64,000 nucleotides of DNA from Deltaproteobacteria bacterium (lineage in GTDB: Bacteria; Desulfobacterota; Syntrophia; Syntrophales; JACQWR01): NCBI GenBank assembly GCA_026388415.1, contig JAPLJV010000004.1, positions 64,530 through 128,529 on the forward strand. Direction: 5' to 3'. The notes under the pieces are model-generated. The model was not told the origin of the DNA and did no database searches. It saw only the letters and a program-made list of their open reading frames with translations. The translations under genes and the position numbers were made by a program. Shown piece by piece: positions 1 through 10,759 of this stretch. The stretch's first letter is position 1. Every line of letters begins with the position of its first letter.

Positions 1-60
1 GGTAAACATTATTATGACCATAAACGACAATAATGTCGAGAAACGGGATTGCATATTATA

Positions 61-1884
61 ATGGCAAGTGGAAAAATTATCTGGCGGCACCATACCAGCC
101 GCGCCCAACGCATTTTTGTTCCGCCGCTGGCGATCGGTATGGCCTGCGCCTTGTTCATTGTTTTGATCCTGACGATGGGTATTCTGGATCTCAGGAGAAG
201 CGAAAAAGGTTTGGTCAGTTTTCTTGAGAACCAGGGTCTGGCGATTATTGAAGTAGTGCAGCGGCTGAGTCAGGAAAACCTTGACCTTATCGTACAAGCC
301 GGTGATCAAGGGAGCGATGCTTCAACCTCCGCACCGCAGCGGGAAGAGGCCTTATACCCTAAAACCTGGCTGACCACGGAATTGTTGGAATTGGGTCGGG
401 AAGTAGATAATATCTGGCAAGCCGATCACTTAGGCGATGTAGCTTTAAAGCAATTTGCCACCGAAAGAGGACTCTGGCTGGTAATCGTCATGAATAAACA
501 GCAACAGGTGGTATTTCAAAATCGCTTCCTGCCGGCCGATTTTTTCCCCGCGGCGGACACGAATGCCAAACCGCAGCAAATCACCCTGGATCTGCTCACC
601 CAGTTGGCACAGATGAAGAAGATCGGCGGCTACATCGCCCTGAAGCAGAAAAATGGCAGCGGCATTATTATCATCGCTTTGGACAAGGAAGGTTTAATCT
701 ACCGGGGCTTAAAGGTTTCCGTACAAAAGGCTATTGAAAAATTGGGCGAAGGTCAAAAAAAAGGTGAAGATCGAAAACAGGGCTTAATCTATATGACGAT
801 TACGAACAAAAAGGGCATGTTACTCGGGAAATCAGGTCGCCAGCCGGAAAAGTGGCGCCCCAACGACATGCATATCTATGAACTTTTGGCCGGCGCTATT
901 AAAATGGAAAGTCGCCAAGTCTTGTATCTGAAGAAAAACATTCTCGACATGGCCGCGCCGCTTTACATCAATGGCAAGGTGGCCGGTATCGTCAGAATTG
1001 GTCTCGACAAGGAAAGCACGGACAGCATTCTGAAAGAAAATACCCGCAATCTGATTTTCTTCATGATTATCGTGGTTTTTATCACCATCTTCTCCATGTG
1101 GTTTTTATATCACAACCAGAACAGGCATCTGGCCGGCATTGTAGAGATCGAAAGAAGGCTCGAAAAGGCGGAGAGATTATCGGCGCTGGGTCAGCTCGCC
1201 GCCGGCGTAGCGCATGAAATCCGCAATCCCTTGAATGCCATCAGCATGGCCAGTCAAAGGTTGAAGAGGGACTTTACGCCCGCCGATGAAGAAAAGGGGC
1301 GTGAATTTCAGTTGCTTTCCGGAGTTATCCGCGATGAAATCAGGCGTCTGAACGGCATAATTGAGGAGTTTCTTTCTTTCTCCAAGACCCGCCGGCTGGA
1401 ACTGCGTAATTATCCAGTTACGGAAGTTCTGCAAAAAATCATTAATCTTATCCGCGAAGAAGCCGGTTCAAAAGGCATTACAATCAAGACCGAGGGATTT
1501 GAGCCACCGGTAATTTTTCCCATGGATATGGACAAGCTTCAGCAAGCCCTGCTGAATTTTTTCAAGAATGCCATGGAATCTATCACGGGCGCAGGTGAAA
1601 TAACCATCGCCGTGAAAAGAATGGACAAGGGCCATGTCGTCATCAGTATCGCGGACACTGGCTGCGGCATTAGTCCGGAAGAAATGGAACAAATATTTAA
1701 TCCGGAGTACACCACCAAGGAAAAAGGATTAGGGCTGGGTCTCGCCCTGGCTCATGAAATCATTCGGGGACACGGAGGGGAAATCCGGATTTTCAGCACT
1801 CCGCAGGTAGGGACGACGTTTGAGATAATGCTGCCGACAGCAAAGGCGACGGAGGCATCAAACAACCGGGCAGTTAGGGGTTAG
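61..1884 (+). CDS. membrane-bound sensor histidine kinase
   Basis: Two-component sensor kinase of about 607 residues. A first membrane segment lies near residues 17-44. An extracytoplasmic region of almost 290 residues follows, then a second membrane segment (about 330-351), and the kinase core. The HisKA box AHEIRNPLNA carries the phospho-accepting His near residue 385. The N box is NFFKNAMESI, the G1 box DTGCGI and the G2 box GLGLGLA. The sensor region is not a recognisable PAS domain and the ligand is unknown. I chose the ATG at 61; an in-frame TTG at 49 is possible and neither has a strong ribosome site. The response regulator starts 11 nt downstream, so the two form an operon and likely a cognate pair. 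Confidence 0.9.
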   Translation: MASGKIIWRHHTSRAQRIFVPPLAIGMACALFIVLILTMGILDLRRSEKGLVSFLENQGLAIIEVVQRLSQENLDLIVQAGDQGSDASTSAPQREEALYPKTWLTTELLELGREVDNIWQADHLGDVALKQFATERGLWLVIVMNKQQQVVFQNRFLPADFFPAADTNAKPQQITLDLLTQLAQMKKIGGYIALKQKNGSGIIIIALDKEGLIYRGLKVSVQKAIEKLGEGQKKGEDRKQGLIYMTITNKKGMLLGKSGRQPEKWRPNDMHIYELLAGAIKMESRQVLYLKKNILDMAAPLYINGKVAGIVRIGLDKESTDSILKENTRNLIFFMIIVVFITIFSMWFLYHNQNRHLAGIVEIERRLEKAERLSALGQLAAGVAHEIRNPLNAISMASQRLKRDFTPADEEKGREFQLLSGVIRDEIRRLNGIIEEFLSFSKTRRLELRNYPVTEVLQKIINLIREEAGSKGITIKTEGFEPPVIFPMDMDKLQQALLNFFKNAMESITGAGEITIAVKRMDKGHVVISIADTGCGISPEEMEQIFNPEYTTKEKGLGLGLALAHEIIRGHGGEIRIFSTPQVGTTFEIMLPTAKATEASNNRAVRG

Positions 1885-1895
1885 GGGGGTTTCTG

Positions 1896-3260
1896 ATGAA
1901 GAAATTGCATATCCTGGTTATTGAGGACGGTCAATCACAGCGGGAAATGCTGAGGGATTTTCTCTTAAAAGAGGGTCACACTGTGGCCGGCGCGGAAAAT
2001 GGGGAAGTTGGGATCAGGACGGTTCAAAACGGACATTTCGACCTCATCCTGCTGGACTACAAGATGCCGGGTATGGATGGAATGGAGGTATTGCGGCAAA
2101 TAAAAGCAATCAATCCGCAAATTGATATCGTCATCATCACGGCCTATGGTACTATCGAAACCGCGGTAGAAGCCCTGAAGGCCGGGGCGATTGATTACAT
2201 TACCAAACCGATTGAACTTGATGAACTGCTGCTCCTTGTTGACCGGGTCGCCGAGCGGCGCCTTCTGATCCGGGAAAACGAAATCATGCGGCAGCAATTA
2301 AAAGAAACGGGCGTTACAACAGATGAAATTATTTATCGCGGCGATAAGATGAGAGAGATGATCAACATGGCCGGCAGGATCGCCCCGAGCCACGCCACCG
2401 TTCTCCTTCAAGGTGAAAGCGGGACGGGGAAGGAACTGATGGCCAGATTGATTCACCAATTGAGCCCCCGGTTGGACAAACCGTTTATCGTAGTTAATTG
2501 CGGCGCCCTTTCCGAGACACTGTTAGAGAGTGAGCTTTTTGGGCATGTAAAAGGTGCCTTCACTGGCGCGGCGGTGCGGCGTAAAGGCCGATTTGAGATG
2601 GCCGAGGAGGGGACGCTTTTTCTGGATGAAATCGGTGATATTTCTTTGTCTGTACAAGTAAAATTACTCCGGTTTTTACAGGAACGCGAGTTCCAACCTC
2701 TGGGCGGCAATCAAACCATTCATGCCGATGTGCGGATTATCAGTGCGACGAACCAGAATCTGGAAGCACGGGTCAAAGAAGGCGCCTTCCGCGAAGACCT
2801 TTTCTATCGCCTCAACGTGGTGGTAATGTCCCTGCCCCCGCTCCGCGAGAGGAAGGAGGACATTCCTGCCCTGATAGATCATTTCCTGAAAAAATATTCC
2901 CTGGCCAACGGCAAGGAGATGATTGGTCTAACAAGCGAAGCTCAGGATATGCTCTTGAAATATGACTATCCGGGCACTGTGCGGGAACTGGGAAATGTTA
3001 TGGAAAGAGCGGTGGTCATTGCGCGTGAGGACCTGATCTCTTTGGAAGATCTCCCCTTTCGTGATACGGATGATCACGGCCGATCCGGTTTCAAGTCTGA
3101 TGCCGGCATTCTCAGGCAGTCTATCGAAGCCCTGGAGCGCCAACTGATCATAACGGCCATGGAAAAGGCCGGCGATCACCAGACCAGGGCCGCCGAGGCC
3201 CTTGGTATCAGCGAACGGATGCTGCGTTACAAACTGAAAAAATACGGCCTGAAAGAATGA
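1896..3260 (+). CDS. NtrC-family sigma-54-dependent response regulator
   Basis: Transcriptional activator of 454 residues that works with sigma-54 RNA polymerase. The receiver domain (about 1-120) has acidic EDG near the start, phospho-acceptor Asp near 54 (LLDYKMPG) and the conserved Lys in TKPIEL. The AAA+ domain follows, with Walker A GESGTGKE near residue 173 and the sigma-54-contacting GAFTGA loop near 221. The C-terminus is a Fis-type helix-turn-helix (about 425-453, RAAEALGISERMLRYKL). The layout matches AtoC/ZraR/NtrC proteins. It sits directly behind the histidine kinase gene, so that kinase is the probable phospho-donor. RpoN is encoded in the same window (36968-38434). Target promoters are not known. 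Confidence 0.95.
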   Translation: MKKLHILVIEDGQSQREMLRDFLLKEGHTVAGAENGEVGIRTVQNGHFDLILLDYKMPGMDGMEVLRQIKAINPQIDIVIITAYGTIETAVEALKAGAIDYITKPIELDELLLLVDRVAERRLLIRENEIMRQQLKETGVTTDEIIYRGDKMREMINMAGRIAPSHATVLLQGESGTGKELMARLIHQLSPRLDKPFIVVNCGALSETLLESELFGHVKGAFTGAAVRRKGRFEMAEEGTLFLDEIGDISLSVQVKLLRFLQEREFQPLGGNQTIHADVRIISATNQNLEARVKEGAFREDLFYRLNVVVMSLPPLRERKEDIPALIDHFLKKYSLANGKEMIGLTSEAQDMLLKYDYPGTVRELGNVMERAVVIAREDLISLEDLPFRDTDDHGRSGFKSDAGILRQSIEALERQLIITAMEKAGDHQTRAAEALGISERMLRYKLKKYGLKE

Positions 3261-3274
3261 ACGATGATCAATTG

Positions 3275-3297
3275 AAAATGCGAAAAGCGTTTTTTTA
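3275..3297 (+). terminator. weak putative intrinsic terminator after the two-component genes
   Basis: A 7-bp stem (aaaatgc at 3275-3281 with gcgtttt at 3287-3293, one G-U pair) around a gaaaa loop runs into a T-rich stretch just after the response-regulator stop. The stem is AT-rich, so termination strength is uncertain. Confidence 0.4.
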
Positions 3298-3309
3298 TTA
3301 AAAAATTAG

Positions 3310-3338
3310 TTGAAAATACAGTTGGATGAGTTTATATA
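3310..3338 (+). promoter_or_regulatory. putative sigma-70 promoter of acs
   Basis: TTGAAA at 3310-3315 and TATATA at 3333-3338 with a 17-bp spacer. A transcript from here would carry a leader of roughly 145 nt before the acs ATG at 3491. No riboswitch fold was recognised in that leader. Confidence 0.5.
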
Positions 3339-3490
3339 CAAGTTGCACTATCAATCGTACAGAGATTGGTGTACGGCGAAAGGAGAAAAATATCAAAAGC
3401 GATTAAAAAACGATGAAGTACAGGTAAATAATGATGAGACAGTAATGACAGGACAGCAATTAGCTGATTAACAGTGACAGGAGGATTGAG

Positions 3491-5464
<1,974 letters not shown>

Positions 5465-5477
5465 AAACCATATCCGT

Positions 5478-5523
5478 TCCCGAATGCCGTTATCGGAGAT
5501 AGAAGCACTCGGTAATGACAAAG
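5478..5523. repeat. degenerate copy of the CGAATGC..TTATCGG hairpin repeat
   Basis: Resembles the repeats at 14182-14260 and 63296-63344: CGAATGC, then TTATCGG, then AGAAGCA(C/T)TCGG and ATGACAAA in the same order. Extragenic, just downstream of acs. Confidence 0.5.
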
Positions 5524-5534
5524 AGTGACATTAT

Positions 5535-5568
5535 AAGGTAGGGGCACGTTGCAACGTGCCCCTACCTT
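5535..5568. repeat. perfect 34-bp palindrome
   Basis: Left arm aaggtaggggcacgttg (5535-5551) is exactly reverse-complementary to 5552-5568 with no loop. It is a REP-like extragenic palindrome downstream of acs. No T-tract follows, so it is not a classical terminator. Confidence 0.8.
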
Positions 5569-5630
5569 CCGACTCCTCATTATCTACAATTATTATTTCT
5601 GTTTTTGCTTGTAGGGAGAACAGAGTGCTC

Positions 5631-5674
5631 AGTGCTGAGTGCTGAGTCCGCATCACTCAGTCCTCAGCACTCAA
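5631..5674. repeat. CAGTGCTGAGT short repeats in inverted arrangement
   Basis: Iterations of gtgctgagt (5637-5647) face an inverted group actcagtcctcagcactca (5655-5673). The unit is imperfect and extragenic, upstream of the polyphosphate operon. Function unknown. Confidence 0.5.
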
Positions 5675-5725
5675 TCCAATTTGCTACCCATGTCCAAGAG
5701 CAGACCTTCGGAAAGGAGATAAAAC

Positions 5726-7201
5726 ATGTTTGAATCCGCCGAAATAGGGAATAAAATCAGTAAAGTTGCCTATGCCCAGGCTGTCCCGGAATTGAGGGAG
5801 GCCCTCCTCCAGACACAGTTCGATTTGGGCCGATCCGGTAAATTCCAGGTAATCATCTTGATCGGTGGGGTTGACGGCGCCGGTAAAAGCGAGACCGTAA
5901 AGATACTTAGCGAGTGGATGGACCCACGCTTCATTGAAACGAACGCCATGGGGCTTCCTACCGAAGAGGAGATCGCACACCCGCCGATGTGGAGATTCTG
6001 GCGCGCCCTGCCTCCCAAAGGCAAGATCGGGATATTCTTTGGTTCCTGGTACACGGCGCCCATTGTCAGCAGGGTTCATGGTGAGATAACGGGCCCGGCT
6101 CTCGATCAGGCAATGGACCGCGTCATACGCTTCGAGAAGATGCTTGTTGATGAGGGCGCCCTGATCCTGAAGTTCTGGTTGCACCTGTCGAAGGACACGC
6201 AAAAGAAACGTCTCGAAAGCTTTGAGAAGAACCCCGAGACGCGCTGGCGGGCAACGGAAATAGAATGGGCGCATTTCAAGCTCTACGACAAGTTCCGCAA
6301 GGTCTCCGAGCACGCCTTGCACCATACCAGCACGGAGGAGGCGCCCTGGATCATCGTCGAGGGCACTAATCCCCGTTACCGCTATTTCACGATCGGTCAA
6401 ACGATACTTAACGCCCTCCGCCAGCGACTCGACGCGACGGCGCCTCGGGAAGCCCCCAAACAAGCGCCGGCGCTACCGCCGATAGCTGATGGTTTCCAGT
6501 TTAAATCCCTTGATTTCTCCCAGAAGATGACGAAAGAAGAGTACGAGGGGAAAATAGAGAAATACCAGAGAAAACTCAATTTGCTCGCCCGCAGTCCCAA
6601 GTTCAGTAAGACACCGGCTATTCTTGTCTTTGAGGGCTCAGACGCTGCCGGCAAGGGCGGCGGTATCAGGCGCATCACCGGCGCGCTCGACCCGAGGATA
6701 TATAGAGTAACCCCGGTTGCCGCGCCGACTCAGGAGGAGAGGGCCCACCCCTACCTCTGGCGATTCTGGAAGCATATGCCGAGGAACGGCCAATTCACCA
6801 TCTTCGACCGCTCCTGGTACGGTCGAGTGCTTGTGGAAAGGGTTGAAGGCTTTTGCTCGGAGGCAGACTGGAAGCGCGCCTATGGGGAAATCAACGACTT
6901 CGAGCATCAGCTCGCCCAGAGCGGTGGTTTGATCATCAAGTTCTGGCTCAGTATTACCAAAGATGAGCAGCTCCGGAGGTTTAAGGAGCGGGAAGTTACG
7001 GGATTCAAGCAATTCAAGATTACCGAGGAGGACTGGCGCAACCGCAAGAGATGGAATAAGTATGAACTCGCGGTAGCTGAAATGATTGATCGCACGAGTA
7101 CGGACATCGCTCCCTGGACAGTAGTGGAAGCCAACAACAAGTATTTCGCGCGGGTCAAGATTCTCAAGGAAATCTGCCGGCGCCTGGAAGCGGCAATTTA
7201 A
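5726..7201 (+). CDS. pap: polyphosphate:AMP phosphotransferase (two-domain PPK2)
   Basis: Transfers phosphate from polyphosphate to AMP to make ADP. The 491-residue protein has two fused PPK2 domains. The first carries GGVDGAGKSE near residue 47 and the second GSDAAGKGG near residue 304. Each has its own lid-type WRFWRALPP / WRFWKHMPR block, and only the second keeps the full DRSWYGR motif (the first reads GSWYTA). This fits class II PPK2, in which the C-terminal half is catalytic. A strong ribosome site (aaaggaga) precedes the ATG. It leads a five-gene polyphosphate operon, 16 nt ahead of ppk1. Together with PPK1 and an adenylate kinase it could run ATP regeneration from polyphosphate. Confidence 0.92.
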   Translation: MFESAEIGNKISKVAYAQAVPELREALLQTQFDLGRSGKFQVIILIGGVDGAGKSETVKILSEWMDPRFIETNAMGLPTEEEIAHPPMWRFWRALPPKGKIGIFFGSWYTAPIVSRVHGEITGPALDQAMDRVIRFEKMLVDEGALILKFWLHLSKDTQKKRLESFEKNPETRWRATEIEWAHFKLYDKFRKVSEHALHHTSTEEAPWIIVEGTNPRYRYFTIGQTILNALRQRLDATAPREAPKQAPALPPIADGFQFKSLDFSQKMTKEEYEGKIEKYQRKLNLLARSPKFSKTPAILVFEGSDAAGKGGGIRRITGALDPRIYRVTPVAAPTQEERAHPYLWRFWKHMPRNGQFTIFDRSWYGRVLVERVEGFCSEADWKRAYGEINDFEHQLAQSGGLIIKFWLSITKDEQLRRFKEREVTGFKQFKITEEDWRNRKRWNKYELAVAEMIDRTSTDIAPWTVVEANNKYFARVKILKEICRRLEAAI

Positions 7202-7217
7202 TCGAGGTATCATAATC

Positions 7218-9422
7218 ATGGCACAGGCAAAACCGTCCCCCGCAGTGGCGCGACCAGTTTCGATCAGTCTCGATGATCCGTCCCTCTATATCAATCGCGA
7301 ATTATCGTGGCTCGATTTCAATCGCCGCGTCCTTGAAGAGGCGCAGGATCCTCTCACCCCGCCCCTGGAGAAACTAAAATTTGCCTCGATTTTCAGCTCT
7401 AACCTGGACGAATACTTTATGGTTCGTGTCGGCGGGATCTTCCGCATTATTGAGGCCGATCTCGATCACATTGATGCCAGCGGCCGGACGCCCCGACAGG
7501 AGCTCGATGAAATCGCGGAAAAAGCGCGCGCGCTCGTGACGGAACAGTACGGGTGCATCATGGAGGAGGTCCTGCCGCAACTGGAGAAAGCAGGGATATT
7601 CATCCGTCAAATCGAAAAACTTGATCGCAAAGAGATCAAGCGACTCGATGAGTACTTTGAGGGGCAGATATTCCCCATTCTGACGCCGCTGGCGGTAGAT
7701 GCCGGTCACCCCTTCCCTTTTCTCGGTAACCTGCGCCTTAATCTGATGGTTGTCTTCAAAGAGGCAAGCGGGATAAAGGTTCCCCAGGCCTATGCCTTCG
7801 TCGAGGTGCCTTCCGTACTGCCCAGGCTTATTCCCGTGAACGTAGAAGGCAGGGGGTACCAGTTTATTCTCCTCGAGGCGCTTGTCCGCCGGCACATCCA
7901 GCTATTGTTTCCCGGCATGGATATCAAAAATGTCATCGCCTTCCGCGTCACGCGTTGTCACGACTACGATCTCCAGGAAAATGAAGTGATGGATCTCGTC
8001 AAGTCGGTCGAGGCGGAACTGAAAGATCGCGACAACCAGGTCGCCGTCCGGCTTGAGATTGAACCCGGGGCGCCGAAGAAGATCGTTAACCTGCTCTCGC
8101 AGAAGCTCCACATTGAGGAGCGCTTTGTCTATGAAATTAAAGGGCCGATAAATATTTGCGATTTTCTGGCCCTCTATGAGCTTCCCGGCGACGCCACCCT
8201 CAAGGACCTCCCCTTCAACCCGCGCATCCCGCAACGGTTCGCTGTGGATAAGGATATCTTTACGACCATTCGCGAGGGTGATGTGCTCCTGCACCATCCC
8301 TACGACTCCTTCGCCGCAGTCATGGATTTCCTCAACACGGCGGCCGATGATCCCGACGTGCTGGCGATAAAACAGACGCTTTATCGAACGGGCAAGGATT
8401 CTCCGGTCATTGCGGCGCTGAGACGGGCAGCCGAGAACGGCAAACAAGTGACGGCGGTCGTCGAGCTGAAGGCCCGTTTTGATGAAGAGCATAACATAGA
8501 CTGGGCGCGGCTGATGGAAGAATCCGGCATCAACGCAGTTTACGGATTTGTCCGCTGGAAGACGCACTGCAAGGCGACTCTTGTCGTCCGGCGGGAAGGC
8601 AGACAACTGCGCCGTTATGTCCATGTCTCCAGCGGCAATTACAACACCATTACCGCCAAGTTGTACACCGACATCGGTCTGATGACCTGCGATCCTGATT
8701 TCGGCAATGACGTCTCCGCGCTCTTCAACGTGCTCACCGGCTTTAACTCCTGGACCGGCGGCGACATGTTTACGCCGGCCACAGTCGCTTCCATGTTCCG
8801 CAAATTCATGGTCTCGCCCGTGACAACCCAGGAGACGATTCATCGCCTCATTGATCGGGAAATCAAGAAGTCCACCCCCAAGACTCCGGGCCGGATCATC
8901 GCCAAGATGAATGCCCTCGTTGACGCGCCGACGGTCCGCAAACTCTATGAGGCGTCACGGGCCGGCGTCCGTATTGACCTCATCGTCCGCGGCATTTGCT
9001 GCCTGCGGGCGGGCGTACCCGGAGTCAGCGAAAATATCCGTGTCATCAGCATCCTCGACCGGTTCCTGGAACACTCGCGGGTTTACTACTTTCATAACAG
9101 TGGGAATCCCGAGATCTATTCCGGCAGCGCAGATTGGATGCCGCGGAATTTCAAAAAACGGGCGGAAATTCTCTATCCGATAAATAATACCGAGCTCAAG
9201 ACCCAGATTATGGACGAGATCATGATGACCTACCTGAAGGACAATGTGAAGGCTCGTCTCATGCAGCCAGATGGATCGTACCTCCGGATCAAGCCGAAGG
9301 ATGGGGAAAGGCCGATCCGGAGCCAAAGCGCGCTCATCGAGATTGCCCGGAAAGGGGGCGTGAAATCTCCGCCGTACGAAGAACTGGTCCGGAAGATCGG
9401 CAAGAAGAGTTTGAAGCGATAA
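7218..9422 (+). CDS. ppk1: polyphosphate kinase 1
   Basis: Makes long-chain polyphosphate from ATP, reversibly, through a phospho-histidine. The 734 residues match PPK1 length. The N-terminal signature NRELSWLDFNRRVLEEA is at about 26-42. The phospholipase-D-like catalytic half contains the His in KTHCKATLVV (about 450) and a second His in FLEHSRVYYF (about 619), corresponding to the two catalytic histidines of the family. The SADWMPRN motif is also present. It follows the PPK2-type gene by 16 nt and is followed by a Ppx-like HD gene 12 nt later. Confidence 0.96.
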   Translation: MAQAKPSPAVARPVSISLDDPSLYINRELSWLDFNRRVLEEAQDPLTPPLEKLKFASIFSSNLDEYFMVRVGGIFRIIEADLDHIDASGRTPRQELDEIAEKARALVTEQYGCIMEEVLPQLEKAGIFIRQIEKLDRKEIKRLDEYFEGQIFPILTPLAVDAGHPFPFLGNLRLNLMVVFKEASGIKVPQAYAFVEVPSVLPRLIPVNVEGRGYQFILLEALVRRHIQLLFPGMDIKNVIAFRVTRCHDYDLQENEVMDLVKSVEAELKDRDNQVAVRLEIEPGAPKKIVNLLSQKLHIEERFVYEIKGPINICDFLALYELPGDATLKDLPFNPRIPQRFAVDKDIFTTIREGDVLLHHPYDSFAAVMDFLNTAADDPDVLAIKQTLYRTGKDSPVIAALRRAAENGKQVTAVVELKARFDEEHNIDWARLMEESGINAVYGFVRWKTHCKATLVVRREGRQLRRYVHVSSGNYNTITAKLYTDIGLMTCDPDFGNDVSALFNVLTGFNSWTGGDMFTPATVASMFRKFMVSPVTTQETIHRLIDREIKKSTPKTPGRIIAKMNALVDAPTVRKLYEASRAGVRIDLIVRGICCLRAGVPGVSENIRVISILDRFLEHSRVYYFHNSGNPEIYSGSADWMPRNFKKRAEILYPINNTELKTQIMDEIMMTYLKDNVKARLMQPDGSYLRIKPKDGERPIRSQSALIEIARKGGVKSPPYEELVRKIGKKSLKR

Positions 9423-9434
9423 GGGGTATAGAGA

Positions 9435-10031
9435 GTGAGCAAGGGCAACGGGGATCGGACAATGTCCTATGTCAGCAAAACCGCGCAGACTTATGATCCA
9501 GATCCGACACACAATCAGCAGGTTACGATAATCGCGCTGGCCATTTTCGACGAACTCCGTGTTCTTCATGGCTACGGTGCAGGCGAACGACGCCTGCTGG
9601 AAATCGCCGGTCGGCTGCACGACATCGGCTGGTCCCGGGATCGGTCAGGAAAACACCACAAGCACAGTTGCGACCTGATTCAAGAACTCGACATCCCCGG
9701 GCTCGATGAGCAGGATCGGCTTACCTGTGCGCTCGTTGCCCGTTATCACCGGAAGGCTCTTCCCGATGCAGCGCGGCACCGACGCTTCGCCTCCCTGGAT
9801 GGCCGTCACCGTGCGCTTGTCGAGTGGCTCGCAGGGATGCTGCGCGTCGCCGACGGTCTGGACTGCACGCACGCCGGTCTTATTAAAAGGTTAACCGGAA
9901 AATTAAGCGGCGATTCGTTCCATATCCATCTTGAGGTTAAGGGCGACTGCCGGCGGGAGATGGAGAGAGCCTTTCAAAAGCAGGATCTGTTAGTGAAAAA
10001 AGCGCAAAGAAAGATTGCCTACCGATGCTGA
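9435..10031 (+). CDS. stand-alone HD protein resembling the Ppx/GppA C-terminal domain
   Basis: A 198-residue protein beginning at GTG 9435 (an in-frame ATG at 9462 is an alternative). It resembles the HD-type C-terminal domain of exopolyphosphatase/GppA proteins without the N-terminal ASKHA catalytic domains. It carries an HD pair (GRLHDIG) and helical blocks such as HNQQVTIIALAIFDEL, VARYHRKALP and RVADGLDCTH. In the polyphosphate operon it may bind or hydrolyse polyphosphate or a nucleotide, but this is inferred only from the fold and neighbours. Its end overlaps the next gene by 7 nt, suggesting coupled translation. Confidence 0.75.
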   Translation: MSKGNGDRTMSYVSKTAQTYDPDPTHNQQVTIIALAIFDELRVLHGYGAGERRLLEIAGRLHDIGWSRDRSGKHHKHSCDLIQELDIPGLDEQDRLTCALVARYHRKALPDAARHRRFASLDGRHRALVEWLAGMLRVADGLDCTHAGLIKRLTGKLSGDSFHIHLEVKGDCRREMERAFQKQDLLVKKAQRKIAYRC

Positions 10032-10759
10032 TAGCCTTCCTGTCCGATGTGCACGCCAACATGCCCGCCTTGGAGGCCGCGGTTGCCGACGCGACGGCGC
10101 GCGGGGCCGAACGGTTCATCTGCGCCGGCGATATGACCGGCTATGGACCCTTCCCGGATGAGGTCTGTCTCTTCCTTCAGAATCGGCCGATCCCGGCGCT
10201 AATCGGCAATTACGACCGGAAAGTGCTCATCGTAGCCGAGCAGGGATTGTCAGCGGCGCAAGGCATGAAATCCAAAAAGCGCAAGATCCTCCTCTGGACT
10301 CTGGAAAACTTAAGCCATCAGTCCCGGCTTTACCTGTCCGGTCTGCCCGATCAGCTTGATATGCAACTCTTCAGCGGACACATGCTCATGGTCGTCCACG
10401 GCAGCCCCATTTCCATGGACGACGTGATCTATCCGAGCATTACCAGGCCGGGGCTGACGGCGAAGTTGGGCGATCTGAGGCCGGACATTCTCGTTTGCGG
10501 ACATACGCATATCCCCTTTGTGAGGCGGATTGATGGCATTCTCGTCGTGAACTGCGGTTCGGCAGGTCAGCCGATAGACGGCGACCCGCGCCCTTCCTAT
10601 GTCCTGGTCAACACGGAACAGGGCGCACCGCCGAGTGGACGCGTTATCAGATTTGATTACGACCATAAGCGGACGATTGCCGCGCTGGAGAAGACATATC
10701 TGCCAAAAGGACTGCAGAAGGATCTTACGGAAGGCAGCAAAAGGAGATTTTTATCATGA
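10025..10759 (+). CDS. calcineurin-like metallophosphoesterase (YfcE/MJ0936 type)
   Basis: A 244-residue metal-dependent phosphoesterase. Visible metal-site motifs in order are SDVHAN (about 7-12), AGDMTGYG, GNYD, VHGSP and CGHTHIPF. The fold hydrolyses phosphodi- or monoesters, and the substrate cannot be read from sequence. It overlaps the upstream HD gene by 7 nt and the downstream CYTH-CHAD gene by 4 nt (ATGA), so it is embedded in the polyphosphate operon. A polyphosphate- or polyphosphorylated-protein-directed role is attractive but untested. Confidence 0.85.
   Translation: MLIAFLSDVHANMPALEAAVADATARGAERFICAGDMTGYGPFPDEVCLFLQNRPIPALIGNYDRKVLIVAEQGLSAAQGMKSKKRKILLWTLENLSHQSRLYLSGLPDQLDMQLFSGHMLMVVHGSPISMDDVIYPSITRPGLTAKLGDLRPDILVCGHTHIPFVRRIDGILVVNCGSAGQPIDGDPRPSYVLVNTEQGAPPSGRVIRFDYDHKRTIAALEKTYLPKGLQKDLTEGSKRRFLS

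Noticed and set aside
5535-5568. Intrinsic terminator of acs
   Set aside because: The palindrome is perfect but has no loop and no T-tract, so it fits a REP-type element better.
7902-8843. Long minus-strand open frame opposite ppk1
   Set aside because: It is a shadow of the ppk1 codon pattern, without ribosome site or family resemblance. The same applies to the antisense frames in acs (4652-5179) and in the PPK2 gene (5684-6463).
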